A model generated the notes under the pieces. That model was not told the DNA's origin. It saw only the letters and a list, made by a program, of their open reading frames with translations, and did no database searches. Shown one piece after another: positions 1 through 7,963 of a stretch of DNA of 64,000 nucleotides. The position numbers and the translations under genes were made by a program. Where the stretch lies: the NCBI RefSeq assembly GCF_020400825.1, contig NZ_JAINVH010000001.1, positions 434,001-498,000 on the forward strand. The letters are read 5' to 3'. This stretch comes from Streptomyces sp. HPF1205. GTDB lineage: Bacteria; Actinomycetota; Actinomycetes; Streptomycetales; Streptomycetaceae. Every line of letters starts with the position of its first letter. The stretch's first letter is position 1.

Positions 1-273
1 CTGGAACGACAGGCACGGGCGACCGTCGACGCCGGTCTCCCCGAGGAGGTCGCCGCCGCGAAGGCCAGGGGCCGGGCCTTCTTCGCCCCGTACTGGCGGC
101 ACATCGGCCAGGACCCGGGAGACACCTTCGGTCAGCCGTCCCCACCGGCCGAAGCGGACCTGGGTACCCGTCTGACGGCGTTCTTCGAACGGGCGGACTG
201 GATGCTGCGCCACATGGCCGATGAGCTGGAGAGGTCCGTCGAGGACCCGGTACCCGATCCGCCCGCGCCCTGA
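1..273 (+). CDS. C-terminal end of an unknown protein (partial)
   Basis: An open frame enters from the left edge and ends at TGA 271-273, leaving the last 90 residues. The visible part is mostly charged and alpha-helical in composition, with a segment FFAPYWRHIG near residues 27-36 and FFERADWMLRHMADELERS near residues 61-79, followed by a Pro/Asp tail. The codon use (G/C at third positions) fits a real Streptomyces gene. No family is recognised from this fragment. The next gene begins 178 bp downstream on the same strand, so co-transcription is uncertain. Confidence 0.6.
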   Translation: MERQARATVDAGLPEEVAAAKARGRAFFAPYWRHIGQDPGDTFGQPSPPAEADLGTRLTAFFERADWMLRHMADELERSVEDPVPDPPAP

Positions 274-450
274 ACCCGCGGCCGGAGGTGGGCAATCCCG
301 CCCGCAGGAAGGTCCGGTCTGCCACCCTGGTCAGCAGCGCCCGGGCCGTGGCCGACCAGGTACGCACACCGGCACGGTGACCGGCCCGGTGACCGGCACG
401 GACCACACACGACCGGCGTCGTCGACCCGGCGCCGAGAAGGGCGGCCCCC

Positions 451-1152
451 ATGCGGCTCGTCGACATCGGCTTGGACAGCCCTCTGCTGGAGACGGTCTA
501 CGAGGACCTGCTCGTGCCCCATTTCCCGGCCGAGGAGATGGTCACCCCCGCCGAGCTTCGTGCCGGGCTGGAGGCGGGGCTGCTGTGGATCTCCGCCGCC
601 GTCACGGAGGGCCGGCCGGTGGGGGCCGCCGTCGCCGAGTGGTCCCCGCACAGCCGGGTGCTGCTGCTGGCCTACATGGCGGTGCGCTCGCAGGCGCGCT
701 CCTCGGGCATCGGCGGCGCCCTCATGGCCGGGATCCACGGCGACTGGCAGGACCGGGTCCGCCCGCTGCTCACCCTCGCCGAGATCGAGCACCCGGCCGC
801 CCACGCCCCGCACCCCGAGCACGGTGATCCGAGCGCCCGGATGCGCTTCTACGCCCGGCACGGCGCCCGCGCCCTGGACATTCCCTACTTCCAGCCCGCC
901 CTGCGGCCCGGCGCCGCCCGGGTGCCGGGCATGGTGCTGGCCGTGCTCGCCACCGCCCCGGAACTGGCGGACGCCCAGGTGGTGCCCGCCGAGCCCGTGC
1001 GGGACTTCATGACCGAGTACTTCGAGCAGACCGAGGGCGGCGTGCCCGAGGATCCCGCGACCGCCGCCATGTTCGCCGCGATGCCCCCCGGCGGTATCCG
1101 GCTGCTGCCCGTCGACGACCCCGCGGCGCTGCCCTGCACCTCGCTCGTGTGA
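451..1152 (+). CDS. GNAT family N-acetyltransferase
   Basis: Predicted 233-residue cytoplasmic acyltransferase that would transfer acetyl from acetyl-CoA to an amine; the substrate is unknown. The acetyl-CoA pyrophosphate-binding loop is seen as RSSGIGGAL (residues 83-91), after the strand VLLLAYMAVRS, and the late motif RMRFYARHGAR (130-140) matches the GNAT region that follows beta-5. The C-terminal third (about 160-233) is longer than a minimal GNAT domain. The ATG at 451 is preceded by a GAGAAGGG Shine-Dalgarno about eight bases upstream, which supports this start over the GTG in another frame at 221. It stands alone between the partial gene and a membrane-protein gene. Family call is firm, function is not. 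Confidence 0.85.
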   Translation: MRLVDIGLDSPLLETVYEDLLVPHFPAEEMVTPAELRAGLEAGLLWISAAVTEGRPVGAAVAEWSPHSRVLLLAYMAVRSQARSSGIGGALMAGIHGDWQDRVRPLLTLAEIEHPAAHAPHPEHGDPSARMRFYARHGARALDIPYFQPALRPGAARVPGMVLAVLATAPELADAQVVPAEPVRDFMTEYFEQTEGGVPEDPATAAMFAAMPPGGIRLLPVDDPAALPCTSLV

Positions 1153-1454
1153 CCCCCGTAACGGTTCCGGCGGCCGCTGCGAAACTGATACAACGTCACG
1201 GAACGCCACGCGCAAGGTAACGAATTGACGTCGGCATTGCGCAACAGATGCACCGTCATGAATCCCCTGGAGCGCTCACGGTGAAGTTTTCACCACTGGC
1301 ACCACGAGTTTCACGCGCGGCGCTACGGAACGGTGATAGTTGTTACGTATCTTCTGCCCGGTCTTTTCCCGGGCGGTACGAACAACCCGCGATTGCCGCT
1401 ACTCTCGGCGTCCGACGTTCGCGTCACGACGCCGAGAGACGGAGCACAGACGCC
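1153..1454. other. Intergenic region upstream of a membrane-protein gene
   Basis: About 300 bp without a convincing gene. It is AT-richer than its flanks. It contains a TTGACG hexamer near 1224-1229 without a well spaced -10, and a GGAAC element at 1327-1331 followed 18 bases later by TCT at 1350-1352, which loosely resembles an ECF-sigma promoter. Neither is strong enough to name. A longer upstream reading of the downstream gene is open through this region but lacks a ribosome-binding site. Confidence 0.4.
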
Positions 1455-2069
1455 ATGAGCAACGACGTACCGCCCCCGCACCAGCCGCCGAACCAGCCCC
1501 CCGGCGAGCAGCCGTACGCGAACCCCTACGGGCAGGCCGCGTACGGGCAGCCGCAGCAGCCCGCCGGCGCCCCCGCCGCCCGGGCCCCGTTCGACCCGAG
1601 TTCGGTGAACCGCCTGGACTGGGCGATCCTCGCCATCGGACTGCTGGTGTTCGTCTTCTCCTTCTTCGACTACTACTCGTGGGACTTCGGCAAGGTACTC
1701 GGCATCAACGTCGGAAGCGTGAGCTGGAGTGCCTGGCATTTCTCCCACGGGCTGTTCATCGCCTGGTTCGCGATGGTGTTCTCCGTCGTCGCGGCCGTGA
1801 TCCTCGCCGTCGAACTCTTCGTTCCGACCGTGAACCTGCCCAAGCCGGGCCGCGTTCTGACGTTCGACGCCTTTGCCGTGAGTTTCGTGCTCTACCTCAT
1901 CGCCATCTTCGCCCACTCGGATTTCGGTCCGGCCGGCGGCCACGCGTTCAGCTTCTGGTTCAGCCTGGTGCTGTCCGCCGTGGGCACGCTCACGGCGCTG
2001 GTGCGGGCGCAGCAGACGGGCACGGCGCTGCCCGGCCCGGTCGCCAACCTCCCGCGCATCGGCGGCTGA
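1455..2069 (+). CDS. Small four-helix membrane protein with Pro/Gln-rich N-terminus
   Basis: Predicted 204-residue integral membrane protein. Residues 1-50 are a cytoplasmic-looking tail rich in Pro, Gln, Tyr and Gly (repeats such as PPNQPPGEQPYANPYGQ). Four hydrophobic segments follow at about 56-72, 97-122, 136-154 and 163-183. I chose ATG 1455 rather than the upstream open frame from 1248, because GGAG at 1441-1444 sits about ten bases before it and the upstream extension reads as non-coding. Proteins with this tail and four helices are common in Streptomyces and have no assigned function. A strong hairpin terminator follows 12 bp after the stop, so the gene is probably monocistronic. Confidence 0.85.
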   Translation: MSNDVPPPHQPPNQPPGEQPYANPYGQAAYGQPQQPAGAPAARAPFDPSSVNRLDWAILAIGLLVFVFSFFDYYSWDFGKVLGINVGSVSWSAWHFSHGLFIAWFAMVFSVVAAVILAVELFVPTVNLPKPGRVLTFDAFAVSFVLYLIAIFAHSDFGPAGGHAFSFWFSLVLSAVGTLTALVRAQQTGTALPGPVANLPRIGG

Positions 2070-2080
2070 TCGCCCGGCCC

Positions 2081-2117
2081 GCGGTGGGGCGGCCCCGGCC
2101 CGGGGCCGCCCCACCGC
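2081..2117 (+). terminator. Hairpin terminator after membrane-protein gene
   Basis: A perfect inverted repeat of 16 bp, arms 2081-2096 and 2102-2117, has a five-base loop GGCCC. It lies 12 bp after the stop at 2069. There is no U-tract, which is usual for Streptomyces terminators. Confidence 0.75.
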
Positions 2118-2254
2118 CGTTCCTCCCGCCGTCCTCCCGCCGCCCCCGCCGTGCCCCCCACCGTCCACCGTCCGGAACGGCGTGGACGGCGGTCGCCGCC
2201 GCGTCCTAGCGTCCCCTTCGGATCACCGAGCCAGTGACCAGTGAGGGGACGCGC

Positions 2255-2824
2255 ATGACACGCTTGCGGCTGCGCACCGCCGGACCGGACGACTCCGAGG
2301 GCATCGCCCTGCTGCACGCCGACAGTTGGCGGCGGCACTACCGGGGGGCGTACGCCGACGCCTTCCTCGACGGCGATGTCGCCGCCGACCGCCGGGCCGT
2401 GTGGTCGCGGCGGCTCGCCGACCGGGAGGCGCGCTCGGCCACCGTGGTGGCCGAGGACGGCGGGGAGGGCGGGGACCTGGTGGGCTTCGTCCACGTCGCG
2501 TTCGACGCCGACGACAAGTGGGGCAGCCTCATCGACAACCTGCACGTGAGGCACGCCCGGCGGCGCGACGGCATCGGCACCGCCCTGATCACGCGCGCCG
2601 CCCGGGCCGTCACGGACGAGGCGGACGGCGACGCGGTCCACCTGTGGGTGCTGGAGCAGAACACCCAGGCCCAGGCCTTCTACCGCGCCTTCGGCGGAGT
2701 CTGCGTCGAACGCGTCCCCGTCTCACCCCCCGGCGGCGTCCCCGAACGGCTGAACGGCAACCCCACCAAGCTCCGCTTCGCCTGGGCGGACGCCACCCTG
2801 CTCACCCGGCCGACGGTCTCCTGA
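2255..2824 (+). CDS. GNAT family N-acetyltransferase
   Basis: Predicted 189-residue GNAT enzyme of unknown substrate. The acetyl-CoA loop is RRRDGIGTAL (residues 102-111), preceded by SLIDNLHV (91-98) and followed by the conserved NTQAQAFYRAFG (136-147), typical of beta-4 to alpha-5 of the fold. A GTG at 2234 is in frame, but ATG 2255 has GAGGGGA at 2243-2249 immediately upstream and gives the usual N-terminus (TRLRLRTAGPDD). The gene ends 30 bp before the stop of the convergent STAND gene. It shares no more similarity with the other GNAT genes here than the fold requires. Confidence 0.87.
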   Translation: MTRLRLRTAGPDDSEGIALLHADSWRRHYRGAYADAFLDGDVAADRRAVWSRRLADREARSATVVAEDGGEGGDLVGFVHVAFDADDKWGSLIDNLHVRHARRRDGIGTALITRAARAVTDEADGDAVHLWVLEQNTQAQAFYRAFGGVCVERVPVSPPGGVPERLNGNPTKLRFAWADATLLTRPTVS

Positions 2825-2853
2825 CCGGCCCCCGACACCGCCCGCGACGCCGA

Positions 2854-5310
2854 TCACCCCCGGCGCCCCAGACTCCGCTCGATGCGCGCACGGACATCCA
2901 GGGCCCGCGGATCCGTGTACGGGTCCAGCAGGGCGAGCGCCGCCTCCCATCGGCCGCGAGCGGCTTCGGGGCTGCCGGGGTGAAGCGCGCCGGCGAGGTG
3001 GTCCAGTTCGAGCGCGTGCTGCCACGAGTCGCCCAGGCCCTCGTGCACCGCGGCCGCGCGGCGGTGGAAGGCGATGGCCTCTTGGGGCCGGTCGAGGGCC
3101 GCGTACGTCAGCCCCGTGCCGCGCCAGGCCAGGGCCTCGCGGCTGCGGTCACCGAGCCGGCGGTTCAGCGTGGCGGAGCGCTGGTACGAGGCCAGAGCGT
3201 CGCCGTACCGCCCCATGGCCCGCTGGACGTCGCCGAGGGTGAGCAGCCAGAAGCCCTCCAGCGTGTGGTCACGGAAGTCCAGCGCGACGGCCATCGCCGC
3301 GTCGGCGCATCGCAGGGCCTCTTCCGTCCGTCCTCCTTCGAGGTGGAGGGCGGCCATGACGCGCCGGATGTTCCCCTCACCGCGCCGGTTGTCCAGGGAA
3401 CGGTGGGCGGACAAGGCCTCCTCGGCCGTTGTGGCGGCCTGCGCCAGACGTCCCGCGCTGAGGTGCGTGCTCGCGACGTTGGACAGGGCGGTGGCGGCCA
3501 AACGCTGCTGGTTCTCGGCGCGAAAGAGGGTCACCGCCTGCTCGAAGTGTTCGGCGGCGAGGTCGAGCCGGCGCAGGCGTAAGTGAATCAGTCCGAGGAG
3601 ATTGAGCGCGTCGGCCTCCTCCAGCCGCCTGCCGGAACCACGGGCGAGGACGAGCGCCCGGCCGAGACTGTCCAGACCCTCGTCGAAATGATTGGTCGCC
3701 CTTTGCGCCTGGCCGAGGTCGAGGAGAAGGAGAAGCTGGGCGCCTTCGTCCCCCAGCCGGACCGCCGCCTCCAGCCCCGCGCGTCCCGAATCGATCCAGT
3801 CCCGCTCCGCGGCCGAGGGCGGCAGCGCCCGCCAGAGCACCGCCGCGAGTTGCCAGGTGAGCCGGTCGAGTCCCGACGCGGCAGCAGCTCGGACAAGCCC
3901 GGGAAAGATGGTGAACTCGCGTTCCACCCAGTCGGCGGCGGCGTTGTAGTCGGCGAATGCCAGGGGCGGTACGGCAGCGGACGATTCCGGCAGTGCCAGG
4001 TGTTCCTCGGTCGGGCCGATCCAGCTCTGGGCCGCGTCGGCCGTGTGCAGATACCAGTCCAGAACGCGCTGAAGCGCGGCGTGGCGCTGCTCATCGGACT
4101 CTTCCGTCTGCGCCTGTTCGGTGGCGTAGGCTCGCAGCAGATCGTGGAACTCGTAGCGGTCCGGTGCGGTCTGCTCCAGCAAGTGGGCGCCGACCAGGTC
4201 GTCCAGGAGCTGCCGGGCACGGCTGACGGTGATGCCGGCGAGGGCGGCCGCCGCGTGCAGGCTGAACTCCGCGCCCGGATGCAGGCCGAGAATCCGGAAC
4301 AGCCGGGCGGCCTGTTGCGACAGGGCACGGTACGACCAGGCGAACACCGTGCGGACCGCTTCGGCCTCCTCGTCGGCACCCGTGCTCAGCGCGTCCCACA
4401 GCGCCGACTCGTCGCGGAGGTCGGCGATGAGGTCGTCCAGACGCATGTACGGGCGGCTGGCCGCGCGTTCGGCAGCGATACGGAGTGCGAGGGGGAGCCG
4501 GGCACAGAGACGGGCGAGCTCGGTGAGCTCGTCCTGGTCGTCCTCGGCCCTGTAGCCGTTGGTGACCGCACGCAGTAAGGCGACAGCCTCCGGCTCGGGC
4601 AGCGTGCCCAGGGTCAGCCGGCGGGCTCCTTCCCTTATGGCCAGGCCGGACAGGCGGTCCCGGCTCGTGATGACGACCAGGCTGTTTCCGCTGCCGGGCA
4701 GCAGGGGGCGGACCTGTCCGGACGTGGCCGCGTTGTCCAGGAAGACCAGCACCCGGCGGTCGGCCAGCAGCGTGCGGTACAGCGCCGCCGCGTCGTCGAG
4801 CTCCTGCGGCACCTCCGAGGCGGGTACGCCGAGCGCCCGCAGGAACCCGCGCAGGGCCTGCAGCGCGGTGACCGGCTCGCCGGGGTCGTAGCCGCGGAGA
4901 TTGACGAAGAGCTGCCCGTCGGGGAAGCGGTCCTTGACCTGATGTGCCCAGTGCAGCACCAGCGAGGTCTTGCCCGCGCCCGCCGTACCCGCCACGACGT
5001 GCACCGAGACCACCACCGAAGCGCCGTCCGGGCCCGTCACGACCGCGTCGAGCCGGCGAAGTTCCTCGGTCCTGTTGACGAACGTGGGCACATCGGCGGG
5101 GAGCTGCCGGGGCACGGGGCCACCGCGGTCGGCGCCGGGGGAGTGGTGGAAGTGGATGTCCCCGGTGACGCTCCCCGCCTGCACCACATGCCCCGACGTC
5201 CCGGACAGGTCGTTGCGTGACTCCGGGGGCCTGCTGCTGTTTTCTTCGGACGTGCTGATGCGAGTGCTCCGTTCAGACGGCCGCGGGTGGCGGGAGGTGA
5301 GCGACGACAC
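2854..5310 (-). CDS. AfsR-like STAND ATPase: RHIM/BASS-like motif, NB-ARC, TPR
   Basis: Predicted 818-residue signal-transduction ATPase. Seen in order: a low-complexity N-terminus; a motif GHVVQAGSVTGDIHFH (about residues 40-55) with the VQAG core resembling RHIM/BASS amyloid motifs; an NB-ARC domain with Walker A GTAGAGKT (108-115), Walker B VLVFLDNA (187-194), VVITSRD (212-218) and RLPLALRIAAE (about 270-280); a winged-helix region; and a C-terminal half of TPR-like repeats. The SARP DNA-binding domain found in AfsR is absent. The start is GTG 5310, which has no clear ribosome-binding site and overlaps the DUF6879 gene by 38 bp, so translational coupling is likely. Such NLR-like proteins are thought to oligomerise on a trigger and recruit an effector through the amyloid motif. 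No cognate effector with that motif is visible next to it. Domain call is firm; role is inference. Confidence 0.88.
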   Translation of the reverse strand: MSSLTSRHPRPSERSTRISTSEENSSRPPESRNDLSGTSGHVVQAGSVTGDIHFHHSPGADRGGPVPRQLPADVPTFVNRTEELRRLDAVVTGPDGASVVVSVHVVAGTAGAGKTSLVLHWAHQVKDRFPDGQLFVNLRGYDPGEPVTALQALRGFLRALGVPASEVPQELDDAAALYRTLLADRRVLVFLDNAATSGQVRPLLPGSGNSLVVITSRDRLSGLAIREGARRLTLGTLPEPEAVALLRAVTNGYRAEDDQDELTELARLCARLPLALRIAAERAASRPYMRLDDLIADLRDESALWDALSTGADEEAEAVRTVFAWSYRALSQQAARLFRILGLHPGAEFSLHAAAALAGITVSRARQLLDDLVGAHLLEQTAPDRYEFHDLLRAYATEQAQTEESDEQRHAALQRVLDWYLHTADAAQSWIGPTEEHLALPESSAAVPPLAFADYNAAADWVEREFTIFPGLVRAAAASGLDRLTWQLAAVLWRALPPSAAERDWIDSGRAGLEAAVRLGDEGAQLLLLLDLGQAQRATNHFDEGLDSLGRALVLARGSGRRLEEADALNLLGLIHLRLRRLDLAAEHFEQAVTLFRAENQQRLAATALSNVASTHLSAGRLAQAATTAEEALSAHRSLDNRRGEGNIRRVMAALHLEGGRTEEALRCADAAMAVALDFRDHTLEGFWLLTLGDVQRAMGRYGDALASYQRSATLNRRLGDRSREALAWRGTGLTYAALDRPQEAIAFHRRAAAVHEGLGDSWQHALELDHLAGALHPGSPEAARGRWEAALALLDPYTDPRALDVRARIERSLGRRG
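5143..5205 (-). other. Codons for RHIM/BASS-like amyloid signalling motif
   Basis: Residues 36-56 of the STAND protein carry a Gly-spaced, beta-prone segment with VVQAG and GDIHFHH. Bacterial NLR-like proteins of actinomycetes and cyanobacteria are known to have short N-terminal amyloid motifs (BASS families, some RHIM-like) that template a partner effector. The assignment here is by eye. Confidence 0.55.
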
Positions 5311-5896
5311 GGTCGAAATAGGAAAAGATGTCCTCCGCTGTCGCGTAGGCGTCCCTCAGATACGCCACCCAGGGGTCGACGATCTCCGGATCGGTGAAGC
5401 GCACCGCTCCGTCGGCTGCCCCGGCATCGGTGTAGAGGACGCGGTAGAGGACGACGTCGTCCTGAACGACCAGTTCGGGAAGAGGGCTGTCCGATTCGGC
5501 GGCGGCAACCGCCTTCGCGGGAAGAATACGCACACGTTCCCCGTACTCGGCGCTGAGGCGGAGCGAGTGCAACTCCCACTGCACATAGGGAGTCAGTGGC
5601 TCCTCGACCACCCGTACCCGGTGGAACACGGCTCCACGGGCGGTTTCGTCCGCCGCGATCCCGCGCAGTTTGTCCCGGCGCGCCTCGATCAGGCGCAGCG
5701 CCTCGTCCCACTCACCGCGGCGCAGCGCCTCCCGGCTCGGGTTGCCGGCCTCCTCGAAATGCTGTCGCCGCTCCAGCTTCCACGAACTGCCGCCGCGGAT
5801 CGCGGAGTCACGAATCGCGAACTCCCGCTTGTACGCGGCCTGGCCGACGAGCTCACCGCGGCCCAGGGGAAGGGGCGGGACGCGGAGATCAAGCAT
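5273..5896 (-). CDS. DUF6879 family protein
   Basis: Predicted 207-residue protein matching the actinobacterial DUF6879 family, often found beside HTH/DUF397 and STAND genes. Recognisable segments are LRRGEWDEALRLIE, VQWELHSLRLSAEYGERVR, the VVLYRVLYTDAG strand and the C-terminal helix with YLRDAYATAEDIF. There is no signal peptide or membrane segment, so a cytoplasmic location is expected. ATG 5896 is chosen over an upstream in-frame GTG because it overlaps the previous gene by eight bases, typical of translational coupling. It overlaps the STAND gene downstream by 38 bp. Biochemical function is unknown; conserved linkage suggests it works with the STAND protein. Confidence 0.82.
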   Translation of the reverse strand: MLDLRVPPLPLGRGELVGQAAYKREFAIRDSAIRGGSSWKLERRQHFEEAGNPSREALRRGEWDEALRLIEARRDKLRGIAADETARGAVFHRVRVVEEPLTPYVQWELHSLRLSAEYGERVRILPAKAVAAAESDSPLPELVVQDDVVLYRVLYTDAGAADGAVRFTDPEIVDPWVAYLRDAYATAEDIFSYFDRVVAHLPPPAAV

Positions 5897-6158
5897 CGGG
5901 AATGTCCGCCTTCGCGGCAGTGAGCATGTTCCCGGGGATGACGACCAGCCTCTCGCCGCCTCGCAGCGCCACACCTTCCGGCAGGCGCGGAGCGTACTCC
6001 GCGGTCAGGTCGCGGCCGATGACGGCGATGTCGCCGTTGCTCAACTGCCAGATGTCCGGGCATTCGTCCCGCCCGTCGGAATTGCCCAGCTCGGCCGCCG
6101 ACTTGCCGAGTCGCTTGACGAATAACGCCGACGGATCGGCCTCCCACGAGTTGCCCAC
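5889..6158 (-). CDS. Small conserved protein preceding DUF6879
   Basis: Predicted 89-residue soluble protein. It begins with GNSWEADPSALFVKRLGKS and contains DIWQLSNGDIAVIGRDLT, a pattern I associate with small proteins next to DUF6879 in Streptomyces, with no known function. The start is GTG 6158, preceded by GGGAGG with five-base spacing, which is much better than the longer open frame to 6200. Its TGA overlaps the ATG of the DUF6879 gene by eight bases, so the two are coupled. It appears to be the first gene of a three-gene operon ending with the STAND ATPase. Confidence 0.75.
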   Translation of the reverse strand: MGNSWEADPSALFVKRLGKSAAELGNSDGRDECPDIWQLSNGDIAVIGRDLTAEYAPRLPEGVALRGGERLVVIPGNMLTAAKADIPDA

Positions 6159-6279
6159 GACTGCCTCCCGACATCCCCTGCTGTCACGGAAAGTACGCAA
6201 TCATGTTACTCCGGGTGATGGTTCGCGCGCGCCCGGAACCGGCCATTACTGCGCTGGATGCCGGTTGCCGGTGACCGTC

Positions 6280-6308
6280 GGCGGCCCCGCGCCCGATTTG
6301 GGGCCGCC
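6280..6308 (-). terminator. Terminator after the HTH-DUF397 operon
   Basis: A 9-bp perfect stem (GGCGGCCCC at 6280-6288, GGGGCCGCC at 6300-6308) with an 11-base loop lies 28 bp beyond the DUF397 stop. It separates the HTH/DUF397 pair from the STAND operon. The AT-richer patch at about 6185-6210 is then the likely promoter of the latter. Confidence 0.6.
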
Positions 6309-6335
6309 GTTGCCTCTGGGCCGGCAGCCTTCCCG

Positions 6336-6545
6336 TCAGGCGCGCTCGACCGCGTACGAGAGGAAGGCGGTCCACGCCTCGGGGGCGAAGTCGAGGCGCG
6401 GGCCCTCGGGGCTTTTCGAGTCGCGTACGTGGACGGTGGCGGGGGTGGCCGCGACCTCGATGCAGTCGGCGCTTTCGTTACTGCTGTAGCTGCTCTTGAA
6501 CCAGCGCAGGTCGCCGGCGCTGTCGGCGGAGGGCTTGGTCGTCAT
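6336..6545 (-). CDS. DUF397 domain protein
   Basis: Predicted 69-residue DUF397 protein with the family signature LRWFKSSYSSNESADCIEVA, then VHVRDSKSPEGPRLDF and AWTAFLSYAVE. DUF397 genes nearly always follow an HTH-DUF5753 gene, and that holds here: the ATG overlaps the HTH stop (ATGA at 6542-6545). In Streptomyces such pairs affect development and antibiotic production, and some have been proposed to act like toxin-antitoxin or regulator-partner pairs. No enzymatic motif is visible. Confidence 0.93.
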   Translation of the reverse strand: MTTKPSADSAGDLRWFKSSYSSNESADCIEVAATPATVHVRDSKSPEGPRLDFAPEAWTAFLSYAVERA

Positions 6546-7408
6546 GTCTCTCCCAGGACCTTCTCGATGAATGCCAGCGACTCTCGTGGCGTGAGAGCCT
6601 GCGCCCGGATGATCCCATACCGGGCTTCCAATGCCCTGAGCTCGGCCCGATCAGTGATCAAGCGATCGAAGCTCTGTACTGAGATGTGACCAACTGTGGG
6701 GCCGTTCCTCGGTTCCAGCAAGCGCAGCTCGCCGCCCATTCCCGCGTGGTCCTCGCGATCCGTCGGCATCACCTGGATCTCCACGTTGCGCAACTGGCCC
6801 AGCTCCAGTAGCCGTTCGAGTTGGCCACGCAGCACAGCTTTGCCACCCAACGGACGTCGGAGCGTCACCTCCTCCTGTACGAAGCTGAGGACGGGCGCCG
6901 GCTGACGTTTGAAGATGTCCTGCCGGGCCATGCGCGCGGCGACGTAGCGCTCGATGGTTTCTTCACTGAGGGACGGGCGGCGCATCCCGTACAAGGCCTC
7001 GGTGTAGTCCTTGGTCTGCAGCAGCCCCTGGATGTTGTGGTTGCTGTAGGCGTAGACGGCGACCGACTCCGCCTCCAGCCTCGCCAGGTCCCGTACGCCC
7101 TTCGGGAGTCGGGCCTGCTCCACGTCCCGCTTGAAGAGGGAGAGCGCGCCTCCCGCGCTCAGCACCTCGTCCGCAGCGTCGAGGAACTCCGGCTTGGCCG
7201 CGCGGCGTCCGCATTCGACCGATGACACCTGTTCCTCGCTGTAGCCGATGCGCCGGCCGAGTTCGGCCTGTTTCAGCCCGGTGCGCTCACGCCAGTACTT
7301 GACGTGCCGGCCGACCGTTTTGAGGATGTCGTCGCTGCCCTCCTCCCAGTCGCGTTCTTCCGCGCCGCCGCCCGTCCGCCCTGTTCCGGTCGTCGTTCCG
7401 GTCGTCAT
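6542..7408 (-). CDS. XRE-type regulator with DUF5753 domain
   Basis: Predicted 288-residue DNA-binding regulator. An XRE helix-turn-helix occupies about residues 30-85 (HVKYWRERTGLKQAELGRR, then IGYSEEQVSSVECGRRAAK). The rest is the DUF5753 domain, with EAESVAVYAYSNHNIQGLLQT and the later RLITDRAELRALE region. ATG 7408 is preceded by GAGGTGGGG; a GTG nine bases further upstream is also possible. It overlaps the DUF397 gene by four bases, the standard arrangement. The family is regulatory, but the target genes cannot be read from the sequence; autoregulation is usual. Confidence 0.92.
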   Translation of the reverse strand: MTTGTTTGTGRTGGGAEERDWEEGSDDILKTVGRHVKYWRERTGLKQAELGRRIGYSEEQVSSVECGRRAAKPEFLDAADEVLSAGGALSLFKRDVEQARLPKGVRDLARLEAESVAVYAYSNHNIQGLLQTKDYTEALYGMRRPSLSEETIERYVAARMARQDIFKRQPAPVLSFVQEEVTLRRPLGGKAVLRGQLERLLELGQLRNVEIQVMPTDREDHAGMGGELRLLEPRNGPTVGHISVQSFDRLITDRAELRALEARYGIIRAQALTPRESLAFIEKVLGET

Positions 7409-7963
7409 TGACCCCACCTCATCGTTCGCTTGCCTGGCCGTGCGCCTGGCGGGCCGGACACGGCGGTGCGGCAGCCGTACGCGTAACGCTCCGTACCGGC
7501 ACCGCTACTTTTCAGCCTAGTTACGGTCCGCCACGCTCTGTCACGTGAACGATGAGATCTCCCCCGACTAAAGAGAATTTTTCATCGCGGCTGTCGGCAA
7601 CCAGGCGCGGCAGCGACGCCCGCGCGGAACGCCGTCCGCCGACCTGGGGCGTGGCCCCGAGGGGCGTCGGCAAGACGGTCCGGGCCCAGGTGCCGGCGGG
7701 AGACAAATCCGGTCCGGGGCGACCCGCACTTCTCCGGCCGCCGTACCGCGAACCGGACATCGGGTGACTTTGCCGGAACTCCGCGTCAAAAGCATTGCGT
7801 TGAACCGCGTCGCGCGTCCGCGTAATTCCCCAACCTCTGGACTACCTCAAGTTCGGTCGGATTGCTTGACCGTGCGGGTTCCGCCTCCGTAGGTTCAGGC
7901 CATGACAACTCCGAGAACGGAGTTTCGGGGTCTCGCCATTGTGCGAGAGACAGGAGACCTCCC
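7409..7963. other. Gene-free region between divergent genes
   Basis: About 555 bp separate the HTH gene (leftward) from the secreted-protein gene (rightward). Short ORFs on both strands have arginine/proline-rich shadow composition and no ribosome-binding sites. The region is AT-richer near 7555-7585 and holds a good rightward promoter at 7866-7895. I see no RNA gene or repeat. Confidence 0.55.
7866..7895 (+). promoter_or_regulatory. Vegetative promoter of secreted-protein gene
   Basis: TTGACC at 7866-7871 and TAGGTT at 7890-7895 are separated by 18 bp, a good match to a HrdB (sigma-70 type) promoter. Transcription would begin near 7902, giving a leader of about 60 bases that includes the AGGAG site used by the TTG start at 7964. 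Confidence 0.65.

Noticed and set aside
221..1215. Long ORFs on both strands over the first GNAT gene
   Set aside because: Arg/Pro/Gly-rich shadow reading; start sites lack ribosome-binding sites and the GNAT frame is clearly coding.
5565..6489. Plus-strand ORF over the DUF6879 and small-protein genes
   Set aside because: No start signal and arginine-rich antisense composition; the minus-strand genes overlap in a coupled manner.
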